Positions 1 to 9,059 of a stretch of 64,000 nt of DNA are shown here, piece by piece. The notes beneath the pieces are model-generated. The model was not told the DNA's origin. It saw nothing but the letters and a program-made list of their open reading frames with translations, and did not search any database. The stretch covers positions 186,001-250,000 of the forward strand of contig JADDOH010002275.1 of NCBI GenBank assembly GCA_016648135.1, given 5' to 3'. Source of the stretch: Agrypnia vestita (lineage: Eukaryota > Arthropoda > Insecta > Trichoptera > Phryganeidae). The first letter of the stretch is position 1. Every line of letters starts with the position of its first letter. A program made the translations under genes and the position numbers.

Positions 1-182
1 TTTTTATTTGAACGATCATTCTGTAAACCATTTTATAAGTTTTTCTGTAATTTTTAACTTAATTATATCTTATTTATTTTACAGAATTTAATTGCACTAA
101 CATTTATGCATTCAATTTTGGAATACGAGTAATCTCAAATTCGCTCCCGAGTTTATGAATTCTGGGTATAGCTGACTTAATA

Positions 183-728
183 TTAGGTGTACCCATAAGT
201 AATCAATTATTTAAGTGGCAAAAAAAGAATTTAACTGCTTTTAATTTTATTTTTAATCGATTTAATCTCCATCGTATCTAGGACCTTTTGCCATCTTGTC
301 GGTGGACTTTTAAGAAAAATGTGCTTCTAGGTGTTTTTAAAGCGTCATTATCAAACCCTACCGGGCGCCCACTTCGGTTGCTATCAGACAAGTCAAAATC
401 ACCATCGGAAAATTTTCTAAACCAACGTTGGCACTTATTTACTTTCAATACGTCTCCATACACATCACAAATTTTCTTTGTTGCAACCGTTGCATTAACA
501 CCCGATAGAAAATGAAACAGCATGCAATGACGTAAATTTTCTAAGTTAGTTGATTGTCCGCCATTTTACAAAAGAGTAATAAAAAAAATTAATTTAATTG
601 TCACAAGTCACAAGACCACGGATTATAATATTGCGTATAAAACACGTCTTTACGCGTTCACTTTACTGAGCTTGACTGAAGCAAACGTTCAACACCAAAA
701 ATAATTGATTACTTATGGGTACACCTAT
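183..728 (-). mobile_element. Internally deleted mariner-type transposon
   Basis: Inverted termini of about 29 bp are visible: TAGGTGTACCCATAAGTAAT reads inward from both ends (left from about 185, right arm about 700-727). A TA dinucleotide flanks each end (181-182 and 729-730), the target duplication of Tc1/mariner elements. The element is only 546 bp against about 1.3 kb for a full mariner, because the middle of the transposase is missing. The reading frame runs on the minus strand. The clear termini and TA duplication suggest a relatively young non-autonomous copy. Confidence 0.88.
231..564 (-). pseudogene. Mariner transposase remnant: N-terminal HTH joined to C-terminal tail
   Basis: The minus strand encodes the paired-like helix-turn-helix region of a mariner transposase, with ICDVYGDVLKVNKCQRWFRK followed by FSDGDFDLSDSNRSGRP, which matches the family consensus (WFxKFxxGDFDLxDxxRSGRP). 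A likely start at 564-562 gives MADNQLT, then a frameshift, then ENLRHCMLFHFLS. After DNDALK the sequence jumps to LKSPPTRWQKVLD, the extreme C-terminus of the family, in another frame. The whole DD34D catalytic core is absent, so no active enzyme can be made. Family assignment is firm; subfamily is not. Confidence 0.88.
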
Positions 729-734
729 TATAAT

Positions 735-2150
735 AATTTGTTCTTAAAGACTTAGTACTTCGAGAACTTATGTAGGTACCTACGTGGTGCGATATCAATT
801 CAGTCGAGGACCTTCAGCTTGCCATTTACTGTTTAACTTTCAAAACTACCAGATCACTAGGTTTTGTAGTTTGTATGATTAGTTGTGTCGTCGGGACATG
901 GATGGGGTGGTTGTGTTTAGCAGTTCTTTAGACAATTTTTAGAAAAAAGTTACCCCCCTTATAACCTTGAGTCAACCTCTCCTGGTGAATTTCGAAACTT
1001 CCGGCATCTACATATTGACCGCAACTTGTTTTTAAGGGTACCTGCTGTATGACGTTATTTTTGTCGTCTATTTTAGTGTTTTTATTTTTATTGTTCCTAT
1101 TTTTCATATATGGTTTTCTTTTAAATATAAGTGTATGACTCTTAATTGGAGAGTATCGTTTTTTTTTGCTTGTACAATAATACACTGTCTGTCGCTTATT
1201 TTTCGTCTCTGGCTGACTTGCACTCTTTTATATGTAAATGTTGGTTCGCGAATGTTCGACCGGTTTCTCTATATTTTTGGTGATTATGGTTTCTTCCAAA
1301 ATAGTATAGTTGATTCTAGTTTCGTATAGACTGTTCGAGAGATTTCGATAATGCGTTTTTAGCATTGTTTTCAGACTCTCGTTACAGTATATAATTTTAG
1401 ATGTTCTATAATTTATTTAATGTCAACATAATTTAATTTATATTTATTATTTTGTACCCGTTTATACTATTTAAATTACTTAACGTTATAGTGTTAAGTT
1501 AGACATAATTATTAATTTTAAAATTTTAACAAATTAAGTATAAAACACATTGATTTTTTAAACTTAAGTTTTTGTGCGTCCGTCTTGACGAAGATTCAAT
1601 TGCATCGAAACCGGTAGACGATTAAAAATAATTAATGTGGTTTATACACAGCTTGTTAGTTTTTTGAAATTTACATATATAATTAAGTCAGTACGGAGGT
1701 TTATTTATTATTTCTTTTAATTTGCATCGCTGTATATTATATCTAAGCATCCAAAGAATAATTAATCTTTTACGAAATATATTTTACTAAATATTCCCAC
1801 GCATTTCTGTACAATTTCTGGCCTTGAAAAGAATGGAGTGTTTTTCTAATATCCATATATAATTATATTGAATTTTATTATTTATTATCGGTATCCGGAT
1901 TTTGTGAATTGGTTAAGAAACCTGTTTAATTTATCAAAAGTTTTTTCAAGCGCAAGGGTATATTTCTGTGCAATTAAAAAGTATAAGTAGCGCCTCTGAT
2001 GTTTATGTATGAAAAATTAAATGGTTATTTTAGACGGGCATGGCAATATCTACGATTTAGGTACCATTCCTCATAAATACCGTTACGAGAACATAAAAAC
2101 AGAAATAATTGCACAAAGTCGAGGATTTCTCAGCACTCTGGACATTTTAC
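735..2150. other. AT-rich intergenic stretch, no gene seen
   Basis: Apart from the dispersed repeat at 874-922, nothing recognisable is present. A minus-strand frame at 928-1185 (85 codons) and a plus-strand frame at 1135-1329 have no family signature and are lysine/asparagine-rich or hydrophobic low-complexity translations of AT-rich DNA. Confidence 0.6.
874..922 (+). repeat. Dispersed repeat, copy 1
   Basis: The segment around GTGTCGTCGGGACATGGATG, followed by GTGTTTAGC and CTTTA, recurs in reverse complement at about 8262-8330. The two copies lie 7.4 kb apart and are not part of a recognised element. A copy of an unnamed interspersed repeat is the simplest reading. Confidence 0.55.
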
Positions 2151-2153
2151 ATT

Positions 2154-2260
2154 GAATCGGAAAGTGCCGGTAGTGTCTGGAATACACGGGAATAAATCGG
2201 AAACTTCTAGAAAATCGAGTATAAAAATGCGTGCAATATGCCCGGCGACAACAGTTTATT
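2154..2260 (+). promoter_or_regulatory. Heat-shock-element-like array with TATA box (locus 1)
   Basis: GAA triplets begin at 2160, 2180, 2190, 2200 and 2210 and a TTC at 2205, all in one 5-bp register, which is how heat-shock factor trimers bind (nGAAn pentamers). The stretch AACTTCTAGAA is a compact inverted pair. A TATA box (TATAAAAA) starts at 2220, 10 bp after the last GAA, so transcription would be expected to start near 2250. Downstream lies a CA/GA-rich leader-like sequence without a recognisable coding region, then a SINE head at 2361. The function is inferred from motif layout only. Confidence 0.55.
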
Positions 2261-2360
2261 GTGACAGTTCAGCGATTCTACAGAAAATAAGCGACCAACG
2301 GCGATGCAGTGTGACCAGCGAAATACATTGCGAGAGTAACTACCGAGCGTTCAATAATAT

Positions 2361-2427
2361 TGGTGTAATGGTCATTACGCTCGCCTAGTGATCTGGTGGT
2401 CGGTGGTTCGAGCCCCATTCCAGACCA
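2361..2427 (+). repeat. tRNA-derived SINE head (copy 1)
   Basis: A pol III A box (TGGTGTAATGG, 2361-2371) and B box (GGTTCGAGCCC, 2405-2415) have tRNA-like spacing, and the interior TCATTACGCTCGCC resembles a tRNA-Val-type D/anticodon region. No acceptor stem pairs correctly, so it is not a working tRNA. A second copy in reverse orientation at 39221-39281 shares A box, B box and spacing, which supports a dispersed SINE family. Confidence 0.72.
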
Positions 2428-2480
2428 GTGATTAGGTTTTTTAATTCTAATTTTTTCAATTTCTTAACAAATATAATACA

Positions 2481-2581
2481 GAAAAATCTGGTACCAATTA
2501 ATGGAATGGTAATTTCCTAACAAAACATAATTTCTTTTTTAATAGTACATGAAAAATTTGGTACCAATTAATGGAATGGTA
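2481..2581. repeat. 70-bp-period direct repeat downstream of SINE head
   Basis: GAAAAATCTGGTACCAATTA followed by ATGGAATGGTA occurs at 2481-2511 and again, with one difference, at 2551-2581. The 39-bp spacer differs from the repeat. It may be the internal duplication of a SINE body or of the segment it inserted into. Confidence 0.7.
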
Positions 2582-2816
2582 CATTTTTAATAAGCCTGAC
2601 ATCATCCCGATTTCTAACGAAATTTATACTATTAATCATTTTTCAACTTTCATCAATTTGAGACGTATAATAAATTGTTGCTCTTGACTCATGCTTGCCT
2701 CTGATCAGTGATCAGTCATCAAATTCATTGACTTAAAACTGTGATAGTAATCACCTTTTTTAATTCAATTGTTATTTAAAATAATTATAATTTATTACTT
2801 AGCTCGTTTTGCTTAT

Positions 2817-2984
2817 CGTCTCATCGGACCCTACATCACTAATTCACACTTCAGAACGCCCGAAGTTGTCGATAAAAGCATTGCCGACTTTATCGACGCA
2901 AAACCGACGGAATTTTACCGAGATGGAATTCGCCAGCTGTCGTATCTGTATTCTGAATCTGATGGAGATTATTTCGCTGACTAA
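2817..2984 (+). pseudogene. Mariner-like transposase C-terminus (relic)
   Basis: The frame ends ...DFIDAKPTEFYRDGIRQL SYLYSESDGDYFAD followed by a stop. This corresponds to the mariner C-terminal pattern: HF, VxxxxxDFxxxKxxxFYxxGIxxL, then a W/Y-rich stretch, SDGxYF and stop. The catalytic domain is missing upstream, where the sequence is AT-rich. It is a different lineage from the relics at 231-564, 19238-19676 and 58555-58880. The match is to the family pattern and rests on a short stretch. Confidence 0.6.
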
Positions 2985-3037
2985 GACATGATTTATTTTC
3001 TCAAAAATATCTAAACAACGAAATTGGCGAATAAAAA

Positions 3038-3108
3038 GAACGAAAATAGACTGAATACGGTAGAAATGCGATTGTTTAGATGTACGAGTATGTGTGGAAA
3101 ATCGTTTT
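3038..3108 (+). pseudogene. RTE-like retrotransposon fragment
   Basis: The frame ENRLNTVEMRLFRCTSMCGKSF is nearly the same as the stretch NESRLNAVEMRSLRRLCGKS encoded at about 38170-38225. It is a roughly 70-bp piece of the post-reverse-transcriptase region of the dispersed RTE-like family described at 37979-38537. Confidence 0.7.
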
Positions 3109-3120
3109 TTTTAAATAAAT

Positions 3121-3190
3121 ATTGATGCAAACATGGAAAACGAGTCGCATCAATATTATTATTCTCAAACTGAGCCAAAAGCCTGTGCTA
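3121..3190 (+). repeat. SINE-body-like dispersed repeat
   Basis: GATGCAAACATGGAAAACGAGTCGCATCAATATT matches sequence at about 31811-31860 and 39122-39160. At the last site it lies next to a tRNA-like SINE head on the minus strand. The three copies are diverged and only one retains a head. Confidence 0.55.
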
Positions 3191-3328
3191 TGGTTAAAAA
3201 CGGTTTTTATATGTACAGGGATATTTGTTTGTAATTTTATTAGAAACTGTACCAAGATATATTTTCCGCCAATAACTGTTTACAGTGGAGTTGTTTTATG
3301 TCCTGAGTATAAATATGTTACTGTTATT

Positions 3329-3870
3329 ACTCCCTTTATATTAACTCGTCGCGTCTGCTTGCTTACTTGCTTGCCGGCTTGCCGTCAACAAAAACTTTGG
3401 ATCGATTTTTGACCCTTTTGCCGTGATCCAATCGAGCTGAAACTTGGCAAGTAGACTCGTGGCGACGATCAATAAGATCTATCAAATTTTCGTTAAAAGA
3501 AATTAATATTTATAGTATAATTTCGGATTTTTAGAGATTTTATTGGTTTTTTCAAATTGGAATCATTAGAAAAGTTTGATTACGGCGGCCCGATAACGTC
3601 GCGGAATGTTTTCTAAATTTGAATTACTCCGTCGGTGTGCATAATAGGTACTTCACTACGAATGTCGAAAATCTAAATTGATTGACAAATGTTTTTAGAA
3701 TTTAATCTTCAAAGCATGAAGTGTCTTATCAATGCTCAAATCTCACATTTTAGAAATATAATAAATTACTGTAAGTGTAGTGTTATGTTATATGTTTTAA
3801 TTCGTCTTTAATTATTGTTATATTTTACAAAGAAAGGGAGTATAATAAAAACTTGGTTTTTATGGGTTAC
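3329..3870 (+). repeat. Family A interspersed repeat, copy 1 (540-bp form)
   Basis: It begins ACTCCCTTTATATTAACTCG and ends GAAAGGGAGTATAATAAAAACTTGG..., so the ends are short inverted repeats (ACTCCCTTT/AAAGGGAGT). The interior has GATCCAATCGAGCTGAAACT and a central ATTGGAATCATTAGAAAAG. It is nearly collinear with 12411-12940 (copy 2). Shorter relatives lie at 14907-15384, 44981-45285, 46693-47001 and 56857-57154. No coding capacity is visible, so it is best treated as a MITE-like non-autonomous DNA element. The 3' extension TTTTTATGGGTTA is shared by four copies, so the true end may lie beyond GGGAGT. Confidence 0.78.
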
Positions 3871-3879
3871 TTTTTTTTT

Positions 3880-4370
3880 AATCAATTAGAATGGAATCAT
3901 ATCCATTGTTATTAGCGATTTGTTTTATTATTAAAATTATTATTTCGCAGTTGTAATTAATTCTATCGAGTGGGATGTTCATCGCTCGGTTCAGCTTGGA
4001 CTGAAAACCGGCCATTTTTTGTACGTGAGAATGAGAAGATGATGCAAGAATATCCAGTTCAATTCGTCTCCAGTGATTTTAGGAAATTAATAAAATCTCT
4101 CCCACGAGAATATTTTCATTAGCGGTGTCGTATCAGTGTCAACGTTGATAATGAAAACAATCTCGATCGTTGCGTTCGTTAATATATTTTGTCGGTATTA
4201 ATTGAAAATCGGAACCTCGCCACGGTAACGTAGGAAAGCATAACGAATTCCTTTCTCATTCACGGGAAACGACTCTAATGGACAGGGCGTAACCCTTTTG
4301 TTACGATTTGAAATAATTATCATTTATCACTTACTCCCACAGATCGAGAGAGGACCCGACCGAAGAACCG
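3880..4370. other. Intergenic stretch, no gene seen
   Basis: The sequence is mixed composition with somewhat higher GC in 3970-4380 than its neighbours. No open frame, repeat or regulatory pattern that I can name is present. Confidence 0.5.
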
Positions 4371-4376
4371 TATTAA

Positions 4377-5285
4377 GGGGGGGGTAAGGTTAATTCGTAC
4401 AAAAAAAGGCATGTTTTTGTGAGTTTTTTGTGACGACACAGTTAAAATGTCTTTATTAAAACCAATGGTACATCAAAGTATGATATTTGAAGAATATTGT
4501 GTAAAATTTTCAAGACGAAATATTAAAAAATACGGCAATGGCAGCAATTATTCGGAAGTGTCTCGGAAAAAAGTAGAATTGCGGTGTCCATCATAACTTG
4601 GTGCTAGATCATCTGAAATCAAAAAATTAAAATTCATTCGTTAGATAATAGGTTTTCCCAGGTAACGCTGGGAGGGTTTTTGAAATTTCAATTTTTCAAT
4701 TTTTTGGAACACTTTGAAGGGAAAAACGCGATTTTTTGCGAAAAATATCGACTAATTTGTTATTAAAAAATAAAAATTAATATTAAATTTGAAAAAAACT
4801 CTCCAGCGTTACCTCGTAAATTATGTACAGAAATAGTGTTCAAAATTTCAAAACGATCGGTGCAGTAGTTTTGAAGTTATGATGGACACCGTCTTTGAAA
4901 ACGTGAGATGTGGGGAAAACGATTTGAAGTTTTGCACACTGTAAAATTCAAAATAAAACTCAACACTTATTTTATACTTACACATAATCGTCGATGCCAT
5001 GTTCACACGGCAAAGAGCTTTCATCATCAGCATCTGTTTGTCCTTGTCTACGCAAAACTCTTCTAATACAATAGCACGTCCGGTAGTCCTCAGGTGAGCG
5101 CGTCTCTTAGCTGCCCGAGCAGGTATAGAAAATCTGTCTGAGTATCGCTCAAATGTTCATAATTTCGTCAATTTTGTTCCGATTGACTTGAAATTTTGAC
5201 ACAAAATTCTTACAATGTTATACATTCATTTAAAAAATTAAAAATAAAATGTAAAAAAAAAAGTTACCCCCCCCTTACCCCTCCC
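4377..5285. mobile_element. TTAA-flanked element with G-rich inverted termini
   Basis: TTAA flanks both ends (4373-4376, 5286-5289). The inward termini are GGGGGGGGTAAGG on the left and, reversed, GGGAGGGGTAAGG on the right: 13 bp with one mismatch. TTAA is the target duplication of piggyBac-type elements, but those normally begin CCC, so the superfamily is uncertain. Internally, TGTCCATCATAAC (about 4587) and GTTATGATGGACA (about 4875) are inverted copies. No transposase is visible. A coding-like minus-strand stretch lies inside at 4996-5157. Confidence 0.66.
4996..5157 (-). pseudogene. Exon-like captured fragment inside the TTAA element
   Basis: On the minus strand a stop-free frame of about 55 codons reads TFERYSDRFSIPARAAKRRA, continues with HLRTTGRAIVLEEFCVDKDKQ, then reaches MASTIM and a sequence TGTGTAAGTAT that fits a 5' splice donor (GTAAGT). 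Its base composition is richer in GC than the surrounding element. I do not recognise the protein. It could be part of an original transposase or a captured host exon. Confidence 0.3.
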
Positions 5286-5699
5286 TTAAGAACGCACTTG
5301 ATGGCAGGTCCGTCAATTTTTATTTATATTATTTTATTTTTAATGACACACAAACACATACTGGGTACAAAATACTAAAAATTTGGCACCAACTCAAAAC
5401 AAAACTCCTTTATCTACAGATTCACAAATTCATTCACCACGACGACATATTTAACTCAACGATAAGGGATATAAAATAAACAATATTTACACAACCGCGC
5501 CCAAACTAATTCATACAATTTATCTTCCCTTCTACTGCTGTCCCACATTCTCCTCCGCCCTCCCTACTCGCTGTTAAAAAAAAAAAATTTACAATGTCAC
5601 TTGTTTTAATATATTCAGTAGAAAATTTGTAATTGGCATACTCTTATATCCATTATTTTATATTTGTTAATGTTTGGATCCGCTGTTAATTTTCCTTCT

Positions 5700-6299
5700 A
5701 TCTATCTATATCTTGGTATTACCATAGATACATTTTTCAAATGTATGTAAATATATATGTAGGTAAATAAGGTATGTAAGAGGTTGAGAACTGTATTGGG
5801 ATGTATGCACAAGATTAAATACTATGTTCCGATACAGACTATGAAAACTATATATCAATCTTTAGCGGAATCGGTAATAAGGTATGGATTAACTAGCTGG
5901 GGTCTAACTTGCAAAACTAATATTAGAAAAATTCAAAATATTCAAAATTCGGCTATAAAATTAATAAATAAAGAAAGTGCTACTAAAGATATACAGGAAC
6001 TCTTCAAGAAACAAGGCTCTATGCCAATTAATGCTATCTTGTGGTACAAACTAATTACACGATATCATGAAGATGGGACATATAAGCATAGATTGATTCA
6101 TAAACATAGTACCAGATTTACGGTTAAAGAAGGACTACGAATACCGAAGGTCATAAATAAATATGGACAAAGAACATTAAAATATGTCATACCAAAAATA
6201 TTAAATAAAATCCCATGTCGTGTCAAAATGGATATTAATAAAAAAGGGCAAAATACAGAATTAATGAATATGTTATTAAATAAAAGAGACTTATTTTGA
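5700..6299 (+). pseudogene. Non-LTR retrotransposon reverse transcriptase, C-terminal part
   Basis: An open frame of 171 codons (5784-6299) reads RTVLGCMHKIKYYVPIQTMK then TIYQSLAESVIRYGLTSWG, the thumb/C-terminal region of Jockey/CR1-type reverse transcriptases (pattern: YxSLxxSxIxYGLxxWG). Upstream, 5700-5783 continues the family with YLGITIDTFFKC and VNKVCKRL, interrupted by two stops. The N-terminal endonuclease and catalytic FADD region are missing: a typical 5'-truncated copy. The protein ends at TGA 6297-6299. Confidence 0.85.
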
Positions 6300-6540
6300 T
6301 TTTGGTAATATTCGTATTTTTTCTTGTATTGTTGTATAGTATTGTTGATTTGTATTTGAGTTTATAAGATCTATTGTAATTAATTAATATGAATGTATTT
6401 CTGGTAAATACAATTTATTTATATATATGTATTGATGCACCTACAGACAAATATCAATGTGATGTTTTGTGGGTCTGAGATGTAAAAAATAAAATAAAAT
6501 AAAATAAATAAAAATAAATAAAAATTAAATTAAATTAAAT
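6300..6540 (+). mobile_element. 3' UTR and A-rich tail of the 5.7-kb retrotransposon
   Basis: The segment after the stop runs about 190 bp and ends in AAAATAAAATAAAATAAAATA, then AAATAAATAAAAATTAAATTAAATT (6487-6540), an expanded A-rich tail characteristic of target-primed reverse transcription. This fixes the 3' boundary of the element. Confidence 0.7.
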
Positions 6541-7300
6541 CGTTCGAACAGAAAGAGATGTCGTAAGTGTTCAGTTTTGAATACTTTACATTCAGTTTTG
6601 AGGGCTTGTTATCAAATAATATAACAAATGTAACGTAGAAGCAAACAATATCTTGCAGAACAAAAAAATATATTTCCAATGAAGTTATAAGTTATAACCT
6701 TAACCAAATAGTTTGACTTTTCAGTGCGTATTTGTGTGTGTTAAAATTGTAAAATATATTTAAATGTATGCCTTTCTTTCGCTATAATTTCATCAAGGAA
6801 ATGTGAATATTTATTGAGTTGTATTTATTATCTGCATATCAAATTAGAGAAATGATGCTGATACACGTGGCTATGTAAGTACATAATTAAATTGTTATAT
6901 TATTTCCTTTCACTTTAATTTTACAACAACATTTAAAACATGCCATAAATGTTTTAATCATTTGCAAGGTATGAAAAAAATACGTTCCAGTCATAAATAA
7001 ATTATCTTTTTCCGTAGACATTGAAATGAATATTGAAGACTTTATAAATCATAGTATTATAAGCTTTTATATATTTTTTTAAGTCCACGCCGTACGCCAG
7101 GTATAGAATGCTATAGGATTCAAGTTTATTTTTTTATTTTATTTCTTTATTTATTTTTGGGAAAATTAACAGCATGTTAACGTATTAATAAATATAAAAT
7201 AATGGACTTTAAATTACAATTATGAAAAAAAGACAGTTATGAAATTCGCATGATTGAGATAGGCATCTTAAGGTTTGAAGAAGAAATATTTCGAGATAAG
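6541..7300. other. AT-rich intergenic stretch, no gene seen
   Basis: No open frame with a family signature, no inverted arms and no repeats shared with other parts of the window were found. Confidence 0.5.
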
Positions 7301-7302
7301 AC

Positions 7303-7539
7303 TTAAGGAAGTTAGGCCATATGGAGATGATGAACAAACAGCAAACTCCGATTTCACTAATGAAGAGTAGACCAAAAAGATGGAGCGATTATATCCTTAA
7401 CGACAAATATCTACTCGAGGTCACAAACCAAAGAGAAACAGTGAAAAATCAATTAGTGAAAACGCTTTTCAAAGCAACACTCATTAGGAGAATTAACAGT
7501 AGGTACCTACATAACACCCTTTCAAACACATTATATTGA
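7303..7539 (+). pseudogene. RTE-like retrotransposon C-terminal tail (degraded)
   Basis: KLGHMEMMNKQQTPISLMKS then RPKRWSDYILND follows the layout of the C-terminal tail of RTE-type elements (RLRWxGHVxRM...RPxxRWxDxI). Remaining codons (LLEVTNQRETVKNQLV) fit the same region poorly. The copy is old and 5' truncated; identification is moderate. Confidence 0.5.
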
Positions 7540-7734
7540 ACCATTTCATTGCAAATGTAATTTAAGCCTGCAATATTCTTGGGCGATGTATGTAAATTAT
7601 CTATGAAATGAATACATGTTTTCTCACTTTAATTGTTTCGTTATAAACTTTGAAAGGGTAATAAATAATATTATATGTGATTTGTTGTAGCCTGTCTTAG
7701 TCATTATTATTTTATTTTTATATACAGGGTGTAC

Positions 7735-7987
7735 TAGAGCTAGCAGCAGAAACTGAAAAAAGTTATTTTTTACGAGGTTTTTATCATTTTATTTAAGTTG
7801 TATTGAAGCAAATGAATTTTTCATAAATTTTCATTTTGCAAAAAAATAAGTCAGAAACTTCGAAAAAAAGATATTGCATATATCCATAACTATTGATATT
7901 AGGTCATGGTTGCTTGAACATTTTAGACTCATAAAATAGTCAGGAATCTACCGGCCAAGTTTCTACTCCTAGCGCCGGTATATCCTG
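7735..7987. mobile_element. Family C foldback/MITE, copy 1
   Basis: It starts CAGGGTGTAC and ends CGGTATATCCTG, with TA on both sides (7733-7734, 7988-7989). It contains the arm sequences shared with 36340-36838 and 42693-43194: GATAAAAACC-type centre, CATAACTATTGATATTAGGTCATGGTTGCTTGAACATTTT, and AGTCAGGAATCTACC. One arm is shorter than in the other copies. No coding sequence. Confidence 0.72.
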
Positions 7988-7999
7988 TATAAAGAAGCG

Positions 8000-8990
8000 C
8001 TGATAATACATACATTAAATACAAGAAAACTGCCGCATATATTTAAAATAAAATTGCACATTAGAAAATTAAGGTTAATTTAAAAAAAAACACACAAAAT
8101 AGACAATAAAAGAATCGTTGCTTGCGACGAAGATATATTAAATTATTGTAGAAAATAGTATCCCAAAAATATTATAGAAAACAATATGACAAAAAAACAA
8201 GTGGTTAATACGCAAAAGCCAGAGCGGCTAATAGAATGTGTGTATATTAGTGCGGATACTTGTCTTTAAGTTGTTTAAAGAAGCGCTAAACACATCCATG
8301 TCCCGACGACACAGCTGATTATATAACCCGGATCGGGTTGACGTGTCAAGTTTCAGGTGACGAAGATATGGCGTGTGGAAGTTGATGCTACTGATTGCTG
8401 ATGTATTAAATTTTTTGTTAATTAATCGTTGACTAATCTTTGTAGTAGAGATTGATCCGCAACTATTCTCTAATCACTTAATTTTTCCACTTTATACGCA
8501 ATGAGTCTTCTCTTCTCATCTCCCATCTCGCTTGTGTATGTGGGTTTTATGCATATTACGAACTCATTTGTTCTCGCTATAAAACTCGCCACTGCAGTTT
8601 CCTTCCTTTCATTTTACTTTGATGTCGGTCAGTACATCGTTCCCGAAGTTCCAGATGATCTAACCTCTGTTCTCCTATTAGGGTATCTCGTATTAGACCG
8701 TTAATCCCTCTCTATATCATCTGCTCGTTTTTAAAGTCTCATCTAATTTAATAATAAGTGGAGATAGAATTGTAAATGTATATGATGAACCTTGAGAATA
8801 AACTTGTTAATGCTGCTGGTCAAAATTTGGAACCCTTCTAGGGTATCATAATTGGTATCCACTTTTTTGAACGCTTGAAACTAAGGTATTATAGAGACAT
8901 GTGGATAAAGTTAAATTTTAAAATAATATATGATAATATTAGAAAAAATATTAAACCGAAGAGATATACGACCACGTAGTTTCTGTATTT
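8000..8990. other. AT-rich intergenic stretch with dispersed repeat at 8262-8330
   Basis: The reverse complement of the repeat at 874-922 is present (CATCCATGTCCCGACGACAC at about 8294-8313). The plus-strand frame at 8501-8704 has hydrophobic stretches but no recognisable domain or neighbouring exon, so I do not call it a gene. Confidence 0.5.
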
Positions 8991-8992
8991 AT

Positions 8993-9055
8993 GGGGAAGC
9001 GATAGCAATAATTTATTGCTATTAATATTAATACATTTATTGCTATCGCTTCCCC
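8993..9055. repeat. Perfect 19-bp inverted repeat (hairpin)
   Basis: The left arm GGGGAAGCGATAGCAATAA (8993-9011) and the right arm (9037-9055) are exact reverse complements separated by 25 bp of AT-rich loop, which contains a second short palindrome AGCAATAATTTATTGCT (9005-9021). The sequence is unique in this window. Confidence 0.9.
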
Positions 9056-9059
9056 ACGC

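Noticed and set aside
2361..2427. Functional tRNA gene
   Set aside because: A and B boxes are present but the acceptor and anticodon stems do not pair, and a second diverged copy exists.
7321..7539. Short host gene of 72 codons
   Set aside because: Its layout follows the RTE-type tail (GHMEMM...RPKRW) and it is better read as a degraded retrotransposon.
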